DNA of 64,000 nt from the NCBI RefSeq assembly GCF_023184515.1, contig NZ_JAAHBP010000011.1:151735-215734 (forward strand), given 5' to 3'. The first letter of the stretch is position 1; each line of letters opens with the position of its first letter. The DNA is from Streptomyces sp. D2-8 (GTDB lineage: Bacteria; Actinomycetota; Actinomycetes; Streptomycetales; Streptomycetaceae). The notes beneath the pieces are model-generated. The model was not told the DNA's origin, did not search any database, and saw only the letters and a program-made list of their open reading frames with translations. Made by a program: the position numbers and the translations under genes. Shown here one piece after another: positions 44,655 through 53,333 of this stretch.

Positions 44655-45557
44655 GTGACCACCGCAGAACTCAGCCCGTTCGACCACCGCATGGCCGTCT
44701 TCGACTCCGACGACGGCTTCCTGGCCGCCGCGCTGCCCTTCCTCGGCGAGGGCCTCGGCACCTCCGGCGAACCGCCGCCGGTGGCCATCGCCGCCCCGCA
44801 CAACCTGGACCTCCTGCGCGACGCCCTCGGCCCCGACGCGAAGGACGTCACCTGCATCCCGCACACCGACTGGTACACCGGCTCCGCCGCCAACGCCATC
44901 GCCCGGGCCGCCGCGTACCTCACCGCGCACGCCGGCCCGGGCGGCCGGATCCACCTCGTCATGGAGCCCGTCTGGAGCGGCCGCGCCGGCCGCTCGGCCC
45001 GCGAGACCACCGAGTGGATCCGCTACGAGGCGCTCGCCAACCTCCTCTTCGCACCCATGTCCACGACCGCCCTGTGCGCCTACGACACCCGCACCGCCGG
45101 GCCCGCCGTCGTCGCAGCGGCCCGCCGCACCCACCCGGACACGGAGGTGTACGAGGACCCGCTGCGGCTCGTGGCCGAACTCGATGCCGTACCGCTGCCG
45201 TTGCCCCCGGCCGGTGCGCTGCCCCTCGCGGAACCGCACGCCGCGGCCGTGCAGAGCTGGGCGGTGGCGCGGGGACTGCCCGCCGCCGACGCCGAGCTGT
45301 TCGCCGCTGCCGTGGCGGAGTCCGCGGCGGCCCTCGCGCCCCTGGGCGGTGACGCCCTGCTGTGGGGCGAGGCACCCGCCTGCGTCTGCGAACTGCGCTC
45401 GGTCCGCCGTCTCGACGACCCGCTCGCCGGTTTCGTCCCACCGGCCCCCACCGGCCCGGAACCGGGCCCGGGGCTGTGGTACGCGCGTCAGGTCTGTGCG
45501 TACGTGGACATCCGCGACGACGCCCGGGGAGCCACGGTCCGCCTCCAGTACGCATAG
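44655..45557 (+). CDS. MEDS-domain sensor/anti-sigma-type regulator
   Basis: 300 residues. The N-terminal two thirds (about 8-180) is a MEDS domain (FDSDDGFLAAALPFLGEGLGTSGEPPPVAIAAPHNLDLLRDAL, and RIHLVMEPVWSGR), as in RsbA-type anti-sigma regulators. The C-terminal part (215-300) resembles a degenerate HATPase region. GTG 44655 follows the end of the LuxR relic. It probably functions with the HATPase gene that follows in a partner-switching system. Confidence 0.82.
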   Translation: MTTAELSPFDHRMAVFDSDDGFLAAALPFLGEGLGTSGEPPPVAIAAPHNLDLLRDALGPDAKDVTCIPHTDWYTGSAANAIARAAAYLTAHAGPGGRIHLVMEPVWSGRAGRSARETTEWIRYEALANLLFAPMSTTALCAYDTRTAGPAVVAAARRTHPDTEVYEDPLRLVAELDAVPLPLPPAGALPLAEPHAAAVQSWAVARGLPAADAELFAAAVAESAAALAPLGGDALLWGEAPACVCELRSVRRLDDPLAGFVPPAPTGPEPGPGLWYARQVCAYVDIRDDARGATVRLQYA

Positions 45558-45637
45558 CCCCCTATCTGCACAAGCAGGTAGGGGATCGGGTAGTCCTCCC
45601 CCTGCGCCGGACCACCCCCGGGGATCACCCTGGACCC

Positions 45638-45724
45638 ATGCTGCAACTCTCCGGGCGGACCTCCCGGACCCCGACGCCCGCTACGGCCCGTTCCCGCAAC
45701 CACGCCTGGGAGCAGGCCACCTGA
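45638..45724 (+). CDS. Possible 28-codon leader ORF
   Basis: ATG 45638 opens a 28-codon frame rich in Arg/Thr/Pro whose TGA overlaps the proposed CTG start of the HATPase gene (CTGA). It may couple translation of that gene or be fortuitous. Confidence 0.25.
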   Translation: MLQLSGRTSRTPTPATARSRNHAWEQAT

Positions 45725-46119
45725 GTGTCGAGTACGCACCCCGGCCCTCCGCCGTCCGCGAGGCACGCTCGGAGGTCCGCAGGCAGTTGGAGGGATGGGG
45801 GCTCGGCGGGCGCGGTGAGGTCGCGGACGTGGCCGGACTGCTCGTCGCCGAACTGGCCACCAACGCCCTGGTGCACGCCGGGGGCCGCTTCCGGCTCACC
45901 CTCTTCGCCGCGCACGGCGTACTGCGCTGCGAGGTCGCCGACGGCGAACGCCGGGTGCCGCGGGTGCTGGACGCGGGCACCGGGGAGAACGGCCGGGGAA
46001 TGTTCCTGGTGGACGCGCCGGCCCAGCGCTGGGGCTGCCACCGGGACGGGGCGGGCAAGACCATGTGGTTCGAGCTCGGCACGTGCGGAGCGGACGGCTG
46101 CGGTCGGCGACAGCCGTGA
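45721..46119 (+). CDS. RsbW-like HATPase with no standard start codon
   Basis: About 132 residues: PRPSAVREARSEVRRQLEGWGL, N-box LLVAELATNALVHAGG, and the ATP-lid region DAGTGENGRGMFLVDAPAQRWG. This is a serine-kinase anti-sigma family protein. Homology begins at or just before VEYAPRPSAV, but no ATG, GTG or TTG in this frame precedes it after the last stop-free stretch; CTG 45721 is the only sensible start, and it overlaps the stop of a short upstream ORF. Either a CTG start or a frameshift is implied. A strong terminator follows. Confidence 0.7.
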   Translation: MSVEYAPRPSAVREARSEVRRQLEGWGLGGRGEVADVAGLLVAELATNALVHAGGRFRLTLFAAHGVLRCEVADGERRVPRVLDAGTGENGRGMFLVDAPAQRWGCHRDGAGKTMWFELGTCGADGCGRRQP

Positions 46120-46130
46120 CGTTCCGCTGG

Positions 46131-46169
46131 GCCGGGCCCGGGCGGTGTGCCACGCCGCCCGGGCCCGGC
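46131..46169 (+). terminator. Strong hairpin terminator
   Basis: A perfect 15-bp stem (GCCGGGCCCGGGCGG / CCGCCCGGGCCCGGC) with a 9-nt loop, 11 bases after the HATPase stop. Confidence 0.9.
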
Positions 46170-46277
46170 TCCGGTGTGCGGGTTCGTCGTGGCTGTTCGC
46201 GCGGTTCCCCGCGCCCCTGGAGTGATTCCGCTCAGGCCCTCTTGTCGGCCCGGGCTCATTGCGGTTTCTTGATCTGC

Positions 46278-47594
46278 ATGGCGGACACCACGGGAAACAC
46301 CACGGATCACGAGGCCACGCATCCCCCACAGCCCCGGAAGGCGAGTTGGAAGTACATCGGCCCGGGCATCGTCGTCGCGGCGACCGGTGTCGGCGCCGGT
46401 GACCTGGTCGCCACGCTGATCGCGGGCAGCAACTTCGGCTACACCCTCCTGTGGGCCGCGATCATCGGCTGTCTGGTGAAGATCTCCCTGGCCGAGGCGG
46501 CGGGCCGCTGGCATCTGTCCACCGGCCGCACCCTGTTCGACGGCTGGGCCAGCCTCGGCCGCTGGACCACGTGGTTCTTCGCCGTCTACGTCGTGGTCTG
46601 GGGCTTCGTCTACGGCGCGGCGGCCATGTCGTCGAGCGCGCTGCCGCTGCAAGCGCTGTTCCCCGACGTGATGGACCTCAAGTGGTGGGGCATCGCCTGC
46701 GGCCTGGTCGGTCTGGTCTTCGTCTGGTTCAACAAGTACGCGGTGTTCGAGAAGGTCATGACGATCCTGGTGGGCGTCATGTTCCTGGTGACGGTGTACC
46801 TGGCGATCCGCGTCACGCCCAACATCGCCGACGCCTTCGCGGGCCTCCTCCCGGTGCTGCCCGACGAGAAGGACTCGATCCTCAACACCCTGGGCCTGAT
46901 CGGCGGCGTCGGCGGCACGATCACGCTCGCGGCGTACGGCTACTGGGTCAACGCCAAGGGCTGGACCGACACCGGCTGGATGAAGGTCATGCGCCTGGAC
47001 AACCGCGTCGCCTACATCACGACCGGCATCTTCGTCATCGCCATGCTGTTCGTCGGCGCGGAGCTGCTGCACTCGGCGAACGTCGCGATCGCGAGCGGCG
47101 ACAAGGGCCTGATCCAGCTGGGCGACATCCTGGAGGACGAGTACGGCTCGGCGACGGCGACGTTCTTCCTGATCGGCTTCTTCGCCACGTCCTTCACCTC
47201 TTTGATCGGCGTCTGGCACGGCGTGAGCCTGATGTTCGCCGACTTCGTGACCCGTCTGTCGGGCAAGGGCCGGGCCAAGGGCGAGGAGGTCGCCTCGGGG
47301 ACCCGCGAACGCTCCTGGCCCTTCCGCGCCTACCTGCTCTGGCTGACCTTCCCGCCGATGATCCTGCTCTTCGAGGGCCAGCCCTTCCGCCTGATCATCA
47401 TCTACGGCGTCCTCGGCGCGGCCTTCCTGCCGTTCCTGGCCGGCACCCTGATCTGGCTCCTCAACTCCTCCCGCACGCCCCGCGAGTGGCGCAACGGCCC
47501 CCTCAGCAACGCGATGCTCGCCATCGCCGGCCTGCTCTTCCTGATCCTGTGCGTGAAGCAGGTCTGGGACCAGCCGTGGGGGGACTTCTTCTAG
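46278..47594 (+). CDS. Nramp-like divalent metal carrier lacking canonical metal motifs
   Basis: 438 residues and about 11 membrane helices of the Nramp/LeuT-like fold (YIGPGIVVAATGVGAGDLVATLIAGSNFGYTLLWA; EAAGRWHLSTGRTL). In transporting Nramps helix 1 carries DPGN and helix 6 MPHN. Here the positions read GVGAGD and AAYGYWVNAKG, so the classical Mn/Fe site is absent. It may carry another ion such as Mg, as the Nramp-related magnesium transporters do, or another solute. ATG 46278 starts the family N-terminus. Monocistronic. Confidence 0.82.
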   Translation: MADTTGNTTDHEATHPPQPRKASWKYIGPGIVVAATGVGAGDLVATLIAGSNFGYTLLWAAIIGCLVKISLAEAAGRWHLSTGRTLFDGWASLGRWTTWFFAVYVVVWGFVYGAAAMSSSALPLQALFPDVMDLKWWGIACGLVGLVFVWFNKYAVFEKVMTILVGVMFLVTVYLAIRVTPNIADAFAGLLPVLPDEKDSILNTLGLIGGVGGTITLAAYGYWVNAKGWTDTGWMKVMRLDNRVAYITTGIFVIAMLFVGAELLHSANVAIASGDKGLIQLGDILEDEYGSATATFFLIGFFATSFTSLIGVWHGVSLMFADFVTRLSGKGRAKGEEVASGTRERSWPFRAYLLWLTFPPMILLFEGQPFRLIIIYGVLGAAFLPFLAGTLIWLLNSSRTPREWRNGPLSNAMLAIAGLLFLILCVKQVWDQPWGDFF

Positions 47595-47712
47595 GAGGGG
47601 CGATTCGCCGGATGACCGAGCAGCCACTTCCCCCGCCCGGCCCCGGCTTCGGCCCCCGCAGCCGGCCTGGGTGCTTGGCCCCTACCGTCCGACGGGGTGA
47701 GTCCGGCCGCCC

Positions 47713-49401
47713 CTACGGCAGCCCGTGCACATGCGGTCCCACCGCGTTGGACCACGCGTTGCCCGCCGTCGCGTCCCAGTTGGTCGACCAGGTCATCGCG
47801 CCGCGCAGGCCGGGGTACGTCCGGGGCGGTGTGAAGGTGCCGCAGTGGGTGGCCCTGGCGAGGCAGTCCAGGGCGTTGTTCACCACGGTCGGTGAGACGT
47901 AGCCGCTGCCCGCCCCGCGCGTCGAGGCCGGCAGGCCCAGGCCCACCTGGGACGGGGCGAGGCCGTTCTCCAGCTGGATGCAGGCCAGGGCCGTCAGGAA
48001 GTCGACCGAGCCCTGGCTGTAGACCTTGCCGTCGCAGCCGAGCATGGAACCGCTGTTGTAGTACTGCATGTTGACGACCGTGAGGATGTCCTTCACGTTC
48101 AGCGCGGTCCGGAAGTACCCGTTGGACGTGGACTGCATGTCGATCGTCTGCGGAGCCATCGTCAGGACGAGCGAGGGGCCCGCCTTCGCCGACAGGGCGC
48201 GCAGCGCCTGCGTCATGTACGTCGCGTTCAGTCCGTTCTCCAGGTCGATGTCGACACCGTCGAAGCCGTACGTCTGCATCACGGAGTACACGCTGTTCGC
48301 GAAGTTCGTCGCCGACGCGGCGTCGTTGACCGACACCGTGCCGCGCTCGCCGCCGACCGAGATGACGACCTTCTTGCCGGCCGCCTGCTTGGCCTTCACG
48401 TCCGCCTTGAACTGGTCGACGGTGTAGCCGTCCAGCCCGGCCGAGTCCAGGGTGAACGACACCGCCCCGGGCGTGCCCGTCGCGTCGGCGAAGGCCACCG
48501 CGATGATGTCGTAGGCGGCGGGGACCTCCGAGATGCGCTGGACCGTCGCGCCGTTGTCGAAGTTCTGCCAGTAGCCGGTCACGGCGTGCTCGGGCAGCGC
48601 CGGACCGGGGCCGTTCGGCTGGTTCGTGGTGCCGGTCACCGCCGCCGACTTCGGCGACTCACCGGCCCCGTTCGTCGCCGTGACCTGGAAGGAGTACGAC
48701 GTCGAGGCCGCGAGCCCGGTCACCGTCGCCGCTGTGCCGGAGACCGAGGTCACCTTCGTGCCGTCGCGGTAGACGGTGTACCCCGTCGCTCCCGACACCG
48801 TGTTCCAGGCGAGGGTGACCGAGTCGGACGTCGTGCCGGAGACGGTCAGGCCGCCCGGCGCCGACGGGATCGTCGGGCCCGGGTCCGTGCCCCCGCCGCC
48901 GTCGGGGCCGAGGACCGACACGTCGTCCGCGTAGTACGCCGCCTGCCCGTACCAGCCGTGCGTGTACACCGTCACCGAGGTCGTCGAGGAGCCCGTCGTG
49001 AAGGTGGTCGACAGCTGCCTCCAGGACGAGGAGTCGGGCGTCCAGGTGGACACGTCCGTCGTGCCCGTGCCCGTCACGCCCAGGTAGGCGTACCCGCCCC
49101 TGACCCAGGCGCCCAGCGTGTACGTCGCGTTGGGCTTCACCCGTACCGTCTGGGCGCACCGGGCGTTGTCCTGCCCCGACGGGGTCGCCCGCAGCGCCGC
49201 CGTGCCGGTGCGCACCGGGGAGGAGACCGTCGTACCGCTGCCCGCCGAGCAGGTCCAGTCGCTCAGGCCCGACTCGAAGCCGGCGTTCCTGGCGTTGTTG
49301 ACGTCGGCGGCGTTCGCCTGGCCGACGGTCGTGACAGTGAGGGCCAGGGCAGCCGTGACGGCACCCGACCACAGCCGCAGGGATCGTCTGTGTCTGGACA
49401 T
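47713..49401 (-). CDS. Secreted GH18 chitinase with CBM and FnIII domains
   Basis: 562 residues: a signal peptide (1-31, ending ANA), a carbohydrate-binding jelly-roll (about 32-165), a Gly/Pro linker, an FnIII domain (180-260) and a GH18 catalytic barrel (270-560). The GH18 motif DGVDIDLE is at 381-388, with the acid/base Glu388; SVGGERGT precedes it. It belongs to the streptomycete ChiC/ChiD-like exochitinase group in layout. Expression is probably under DasR/chitooligosaccharide control through the 12-bp repeats upstream. No clear ribosome site before ATG 49401. Confidence 0.93.
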   Translation of the reverse strand: MSRHRRSLRLWSGAVTAALALTVTTVGQANAADVNNARNAGFESGLSDWTCSAGSGTTVSSPVRTGTAALRATPSGQDNARCAQTVRVKPNATYTLGAWVRGGYAYLGVTGTGTTDVSTWTPDSSSWRQLSTTFTTGSSTTSVTVYTHGWYGQAAYYADDVSVLGPDGGGGTDPGPTIPSAPGGLTVSGTTSDSVTLAWNTVSGATGYTVYRDGTKVTSVSGTAATVTGLAASTSYSFQVTATNGAGESPKSAAVTGTTNQPNGPGPALPEHAVTGYWQNFDNGATVQRISEVPAAYDIIAVAFADATGTPGAVSFTLDSAGLDGYTVDQFKADVKAKQAAGKKVVISVGGERGTVSVNDAASATNFANSVYSVMQTYGFDGVDIDLENGLNATYMTQALRALSAKAGPSLVLTMAPQTIDMQSTSNGYFRTALNVKDILTVVNMQYYNSGSMLGCDGKVYSQGSVDFLTALACIQLENGLAPSQVGLGLPASTRGAGSGYVSPTVVNNALDCLARATHCGTFTPPRTYPGLRGAMTWSTNWDATAGNAWSNAVGPHVHGLP

Positions 49402-49411
49402 GACAAGAAAA

Positions 49412-49450
49412 TGGTCCAGACCAACGCGGCTGTCAAGAGGTCCAGACCAA
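49412..49450 (-). promoter_or_regulatory. chi box: Chitinase promoter with 12-bp direct repeats (DasR-type boxes)
   Basis: GGTCCAGACCAA occurs at 49413-49424 and 49439-49450, start-to-start 26 bases; the first lies in the palindrome TGGTCCAGACCA. Between them on the minus strand is TTGACA (49436-49431). This is the arrangement known for Streptomyces chitinase promoters, where direct repeats flank the -35 and bind the GntR regulator DasR. Confidence 0.75.
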
Positions 49451-49673
49451 CCTGTCGAGCATCACTCCCGCCGCGCGGTGACCGGCAAGATGCTCAACCT
49501 GCCCCGTTTTGACGCATCTTGTGCAATGGCAGTTGCTGCTCAGCTACACAAACGCTGTTCTCCGGTCACAGAGCCGTGGATACAGTGCTGAGGTAGTCAC
49601 GCAGTGAAGTCGACACGGTGCGCCGGAGTGACATCCGGCGTTCCGACGGGCATGGGGAAACGGGGAGCTGCGC

Positions 49674-50540
49674 GTGCCAACTGCCATTGCCGTGACCAGC
49701 GCCGACATGGCGCTGCCGCCGCAGGACGAACGCACCCTGCCCGCCGTCGTGCTGCGGGACGTCGATCGACGCCCCCTGGAGCAGGCGCTGGCCGAGATGC
49801 AGGCCCTGGTCGAGCACCACGGGCACGTGATCGTGGTCTGCTCGCAGGCCGCGCCCACCGCGGTGCAAAGACGGCTGCACACCCTGCGCTCCCTCATGGA
49901 GAGCGACCGGATCGCGCTGTTCCGGCCGGATCTTCCGCCTCTCGGACTGGCCGTCCTGGTCCGCCAGTTACGGCAGCTCGCCTCCTGCGACATCAGCCCC
50001 GGCGTCCTCGCCTCGGCCGGCCGGCTGCTCGTCCACTACATCCACGCCGGCGCGCTGCTGGGCTCCGTCGCCCGCCTCGACCGCGTCCCCGTCGGCCTCA
50101 AGTCGCACGCCAAGTCCTGGGTGCCCGGCAGCCAGTTCGGCGTCCTCGCCCACCCCGAACCGCACCTGGTCCGAATCACTCCCGAAGCCCGGCTCCCCGG
50201 CCCCGAGTTCGGCACCTGGATGCTGGTCGCCAAGGGGCAGCTCCAGTCCGACTGGGTCACGGGCACCCTCGCCCCCTCCTGGAAGGTGCAGGGGCTGCGC
50301 GAGACCGCGCTCCCGGCCGAGTCGCCCGGCTGGTGGGGCACCGGCAGGCTCATCGAGTTCTGCAGCTACCTGCCCGACCTGTCCGTCCTCTACCAGCTGG
50401 TCACCTCCGTCCGGCGCAGCCCGTGCCACTGGTGCGGCATCGACGTCATCGGCGACCGCTGCGTGTTCTGCTCGGCCGGGCCACCCGCCCACGACAGCCC
50501 GCCCCGCAAGCAGCTCGAGAACCGAACGGCCGTCGGCTGA
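49674..50540 (+). CDS. Conserved hypothetical with C-terminal zinc ribbon, head of tad locus
   Basis: 288 residues, soluble. The middle (HGHVIVVCSQAAPTAVQRRLHTLRSLMESDRIALFRPDLPPLGLAVLVRQL) is alpha/beta; the C-terminus has a zinc ribbon, CHWCGIDVIGDRCVFC. No enzyme motif is recognised. GTG 49674 with GGGGAGCTGC upstream. It lies 70 bases before cpaB on the same strand, so it may be a regulatory or assembly component of the pilus locus. Confidence 0.65.
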   Translation: MPTAIAVTSADMALPPQDERTLPAVVLRDVDRRPLEQALAEMQALVEHHGHVIVVCSQAAPTAVQRRLHTLRSLMESDRIALFRPDLPPLGLAVLVRQLRQLASCDISPGVLASAGRLLVHYIHAGALLGSVARLDRVPVGLKSHAKSWVPGSQFGVLAHPEPHLVRITPEARLPGPEFGTWMLVAKGQLQSDWVTGTLAPSWKVQGLRETALPAESPGWWGTGRLIEFCSYLPDLSVLYQLVTSVRRSPCHWCGIDVIGDRCVFCSAGPPAHDSPPRKQLENRTAVG

Positions 50541-50610
50541 GGCCTGACACCGCTCGTCAGCACTGTTCCGATCCCGCTCGACCGATATCCCCAACGAGGT
50601 TGTACGGTTC

Positions 50611-51318
50611 ATGAACTCCCGTCAGCGCCGCGGCGTGATTCTCCTGCTTCTGTCGGTCGTCTGCGCCCTCGGCGCCTTCGCCGGCGTGCTCTCCGTCATC
50701 AGCGACGTGAAGTCGAAGGTCGGCCCCGAGGTCACCGCCTACCGGCTGAAATCCGACGTGCCGCCCTACACCACCCTCGGCACGGGCCAGTTCGAGAAGA
50801 TCAAGATGCCCGAACGGTGGCTGTCCGACAACGCGGTCACCGATCTGCGGGAGATACAGGGCAAGATCGCCGTGACCACGCTGCGGGCGGGCTCCCTGCT
50901 CCAGACCGACATGATCGTCCGCCGGCCGGCCCTCCAGCCCGGCCAGCAGGAGGTCGCCATCATGATCGACGCGGCCACCGGCGTGGCCGGCAAGATCACA
51001 CCCGGCGCCTCGGTCAACGTCTACGCCACCTTCGAGGGCGCGCGCGAGGGCGACCCCGACCAGTCGAAGATCATCATCACCAGCGCCAAGGTCCTCGACG
51101 TCGGCGAACTGACCGCGCTGAAGCCCGACGAGGGCAACCGCACCCAGCAGCCCACCGACGCCGTCCCGATCACGTTCGCGCTGTCCGCCCTCGACGCCCA
51201 GCGCATCACCTACGCCGAGTCGTTCGCCAAGCGCGTCCGGCTCGCCCTCGTCGCGCCCGGCAGCGACACCACCGTCCCCGAGCGGGACCGGACGTACGAA
51301 CTCGCGAAAGACAAGTGA
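50611..51318 (+). CDS. cpaB: Flp pilus assembly protein CpaB/RcpC (SAF domain)
   Basis: 235 residues: an N-terminal membrane helix (about 8-30), a SAF domain (VTAYRLKSDVPPYTTLGTGQFEKIKMPERWL, then LRAGSLLQTDMIV) and a C-terminal RcpC/CpaB domain (VAIMIDAATGVAGKITPGASVNVYATF). In Gram-negatives CpaB helps the secretin; here, without an outer membrane, it probably organises the pilus base at the cell wall. First structural gene of the tad operon, nine bases before the next. Confidence 0.88.
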   Translation: MNSRQRRGVILLLLSVVCALGAFAGVLSVISDVKSKVGPEVTAYRLKSDVPPYTTLGTGQFEKIKMPERWLSDNAVTDLREIQGKIAVTTLRAGSLLQTDMIVRRPALQPGQQEVAIMIDAATGVAGKITPGASVNVYATFEGAREGDPDQSKIIITSAKVLDVGELTALKPDEGNRTQQPTDAVPITFALSALDAQRITYAESFAKRVRLALVAPGSDTTVPERDRTYELAKDK

Positions 51319-51327
51319 GAGGCTGCC

Positions 51328-52560
51328 ATGCCCACGAGGATCCTCCCGGCAGTCGGTGACACGGACGCGGTCCGATCCGTCACGACGCTGCTCAGCCAGC
51401 TCCCCGACGCCGAGCCCGTCGCACCCGTGGTCGACTCCACCCAGCTCATCGACACCCTCGCCCGGCTGGCCGCCGAGTCCGTCGACGAACTGCCCGAGGT
51501 CGTGGTGGTGCACGAGCGGATCGGCCCCGTCCCGGCGCTGGAGCTGATCCGCGAAGTGGCCCTGCGCTTCCCGGCCGTCGGCGTCATCCTCATCACCTCC
51601 GACGCGAGCCCCGGCCTCTTCCAGGCCGCCATGGACTACGGCGCCCGCGGCCTGGTCGCCCTGCCCCTCAGCTACGAGGAACTCGCCAGCCGCGTCCAGG
51701 CCGTCGCCCAGTGGTCCGTCGGCGTACGGCGGCACCTGGGCGCCGGCGGCGACGTGTTCACCGGCGTCGGCGGCACCGTCATCACGGTCAGCGGCGCGAA
51801 GGGCGGCGCCGGCGCCACCCTGACCGCGATCCAGCTGGCCCTGGCCGCCCAGGCCTCCGGCCGCAGCACCGCCCTGGTCGACATGGACCTCCAGACCGGC
51901 GACATCGCCTCCTACCTGGACGTCCAGTTCCGCCGCTCCGTCGTCGACCTGGCCGCCATCACGGACATCTCCCCGCGCGTCCTCGCCGACGCGGTCTTCC
52001 GCCACGACACCGGCCTCGCCCTGCTGCTCGCCCCCGCCGAAGGGGAACGCGGCGAGGACGTCACCGACCGCGCCACCCGGCAGATCGTCAGCGCCCTGCG
52101 CTCCCGCTACGAGGTCGTCGTCATCGACTGCGGCGCCCAGCTCGGCGGAGCGGGGGCGGCCGCCGTGGAGATGGCCGACCGGGCCCTGCTGATCACCACC
52201 CCGGACGTGGTCGCCGTACGGGGCGCCAAACGGGCCGTGCGGATGTGGGACCGGCTGCAGATCCGCAAGGCCGAGGAGACGACCGTCGTCGTCAACCGGC
52301 ACTCCCGCAGCACCGAGATCCAGCCGCCCCTGATCCAGAAGATCACCGGCACGGCGGTCGCGGCCACCGTGGTCCCCGCCAACTTCAAGGAACTGCAGAG
52401 CGTCGTGGACGCGGGCCGCATCCACGAACTGGAGAACAAGAGCTCGGTGAAGCAGGCCCTGTGGGGCCTGGCGGGGGAGCTGGGACTGGTCAAGGCCGCG
52501 GACGGTGCGCAGAAGGGGGGCCGGGGGGCGGTGAGCTTTCGGCGGAGGAGGGAGGGGTGA
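51328..52560 (+). CDS. cpaE: CpaE/TadZ-like pilus localisation ATPase
   Basis: 410 residues with an N-terminal receiver-like domain (about 5-125; the phosphoacceptor Asp is not conserved) and a MinD/ParA-like ATPase (150-390). The deviant Walker A reads GAKGGAGAT (156-164), so the usual second lysine of KGGxGKT is replaced, as in several TadZ proteins; VVVIDCGAQ is Walker B. TadZ marks the pilus assembly site at a pole or tip. Confidence 0.88.
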   Translation: MPTRILPAVGDTDAVRSVTTLLSQLPDAEPVAPVVDSTQLIDTLARLAAESVDELPEVVVVHERIGPVPALELIREVALRFPAVGVILITSDASPGLFQAAMDYGARGLVALPLSYEELASRVQAVAQWSVGVRRHLGAGGDVFTGVGGTVITVSGAKGGAGATLTAIQLALAAQASGRSTALVDMDLQTGDIASYLDVQFRRSVVDLAAITDISPRVLADAVFRHDTGLALLLAPAEGERGEDVTDRATRQIVSALRSRYEVVVIDCGAQLGGAGAAAVEMADRALLITTPDVVAVRGAKRAVRMWDRLQIRKAEETTVVVNRHSRSTEIQPPLIQKITGTAVAATVVPANFKELQSVVDAGRIHELENKSSVKQALWGLAGELGLVKAADGAQKGGRGAVSFRRRREG

Positions 52561-52952
52561 GGGTGCTCTCAAGAAAGCGGTGGGAGCGGGACAAGGGTCA
52601 GGTGACCATCGAGTTCCTCGGGATGACCCCGACGATCATCGTGACGCTGATCGCGCTGTGGCAGGTCGTCCTCGTCGGCTACACCTACACCCTCGCGGGC
52701 AATGCCGCGGACGAGGCGGTACGCCAGGCGACGGCGGCGGAGCCGGGGGCGCGGCAGGGGGTGTGCGAGGCGGCCGGGCTGAAGCATCTGTCGGATGCGT
52801 GGCGATCCGGGGCGAGTGTGACCTGCGGGTCGGGCTCCGGCTACGTGACGGCCGACGCGCGCCTTCAGGTCCCGGTCCTCTTCCCCGGCGCGCTGACCTT
52901 CGGGTTCACGGTCCACGGCCACGCCGGGGCGGTCGAGGAGGCGAAAGGGTGA
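52557..52952 (+). CDS. TadE-like pseudopilin 1
   Basis: 131 residues; a short cytoplasmic leader then KGQVTIEFLGMTPTIIVTLIALWQVVLVGY, the TadE prepilin signal (G|QVTIEF) plus hydrophobic helix. A small extracellular domain with two cysteines follows. The GTG at 52557 overlaps the cpaE stop and has GGAGGAGGGAGG. Confidence 0.85.
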   Translation: MRVLSRKRWERDKGQVTIEFLGMTPTIIVTLIALWQVVLVGYTYTLAGNAADEAVRQATAAEPGARQGVCEAAGLKHLSDAWRSGASVTCGSGSGYVTADARLQVPVLFPGALTFGFTVHGHAGAVEEAKG

Positions 52953-53308
52953 TGAACGGTATCCGCAAGGGCCGCGACCGAGGCCAGGTCGCCATCGAGT
53001 ACATCGGCTTCCTGCCGATCCTGCTGATCGTGGCCCTGGGGGCCGTGCAGCTCGGCCTCATCGCCTACACGGCCCAGCAGGCCGGCACGGCGGCCAGGAC
53101 GGGGGCGCGCAGTGCGTCGCTGGAGGGGCCGCACGAGGCGGACTGCAAGGCCGCGGTGAGCAGTTGGCTGGCCGACGAGACGAGCTGCCCGGCGTCGATC
53201 GGCGGGGACGAGGTCACGGTCACGGCCACCGTGCAGATCCCGTCCCTCGTGCCGGGCTGGAAGTTCGACCCGGCCGTCAAGACCGCGACGATGCCGCTCG
53301 ACCACTGA
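52949..53308 (+). CDS. TadE-like pseudopilin 2
   Basis: About 119 residues with the prepilin signal RGQVAIEYIGFLPILLIVALGAVQLGLIAYT and a short extracellular part with two cysteines (ADCKA, TSCPAS). GTG 52949 (or ATG 52952) follows GGAGGCGAAAGG and overlaps the previous stop. The two TadE-like genes probably form a heteromeric minor pilin at the pilus base or tip. Confidence 0.85.
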   Translation: MMNGIRKGRDRGQVAIEYIGFLPILLIVALGAVQLGLIAYTAQQAGTAARTGARSASLEGPHEADCKAAVSSWLADETSCPASIGGDEVTVTATVQIPSLVPGWKFDPAVKTATMPLDH

Positions 53309-53333
53309 GCAACGAGCTAGGAGCACCGCACTC

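Noticed and set aside
47612..47712. Short Pro-rich frame starting MTEQPLPPPGPGFG before the chitinase stop
   Set aside because: Looks like the start of a proline-rich protein with a shift to a frame ending LGPYRPTG, but too short and without a domain to call a gene.
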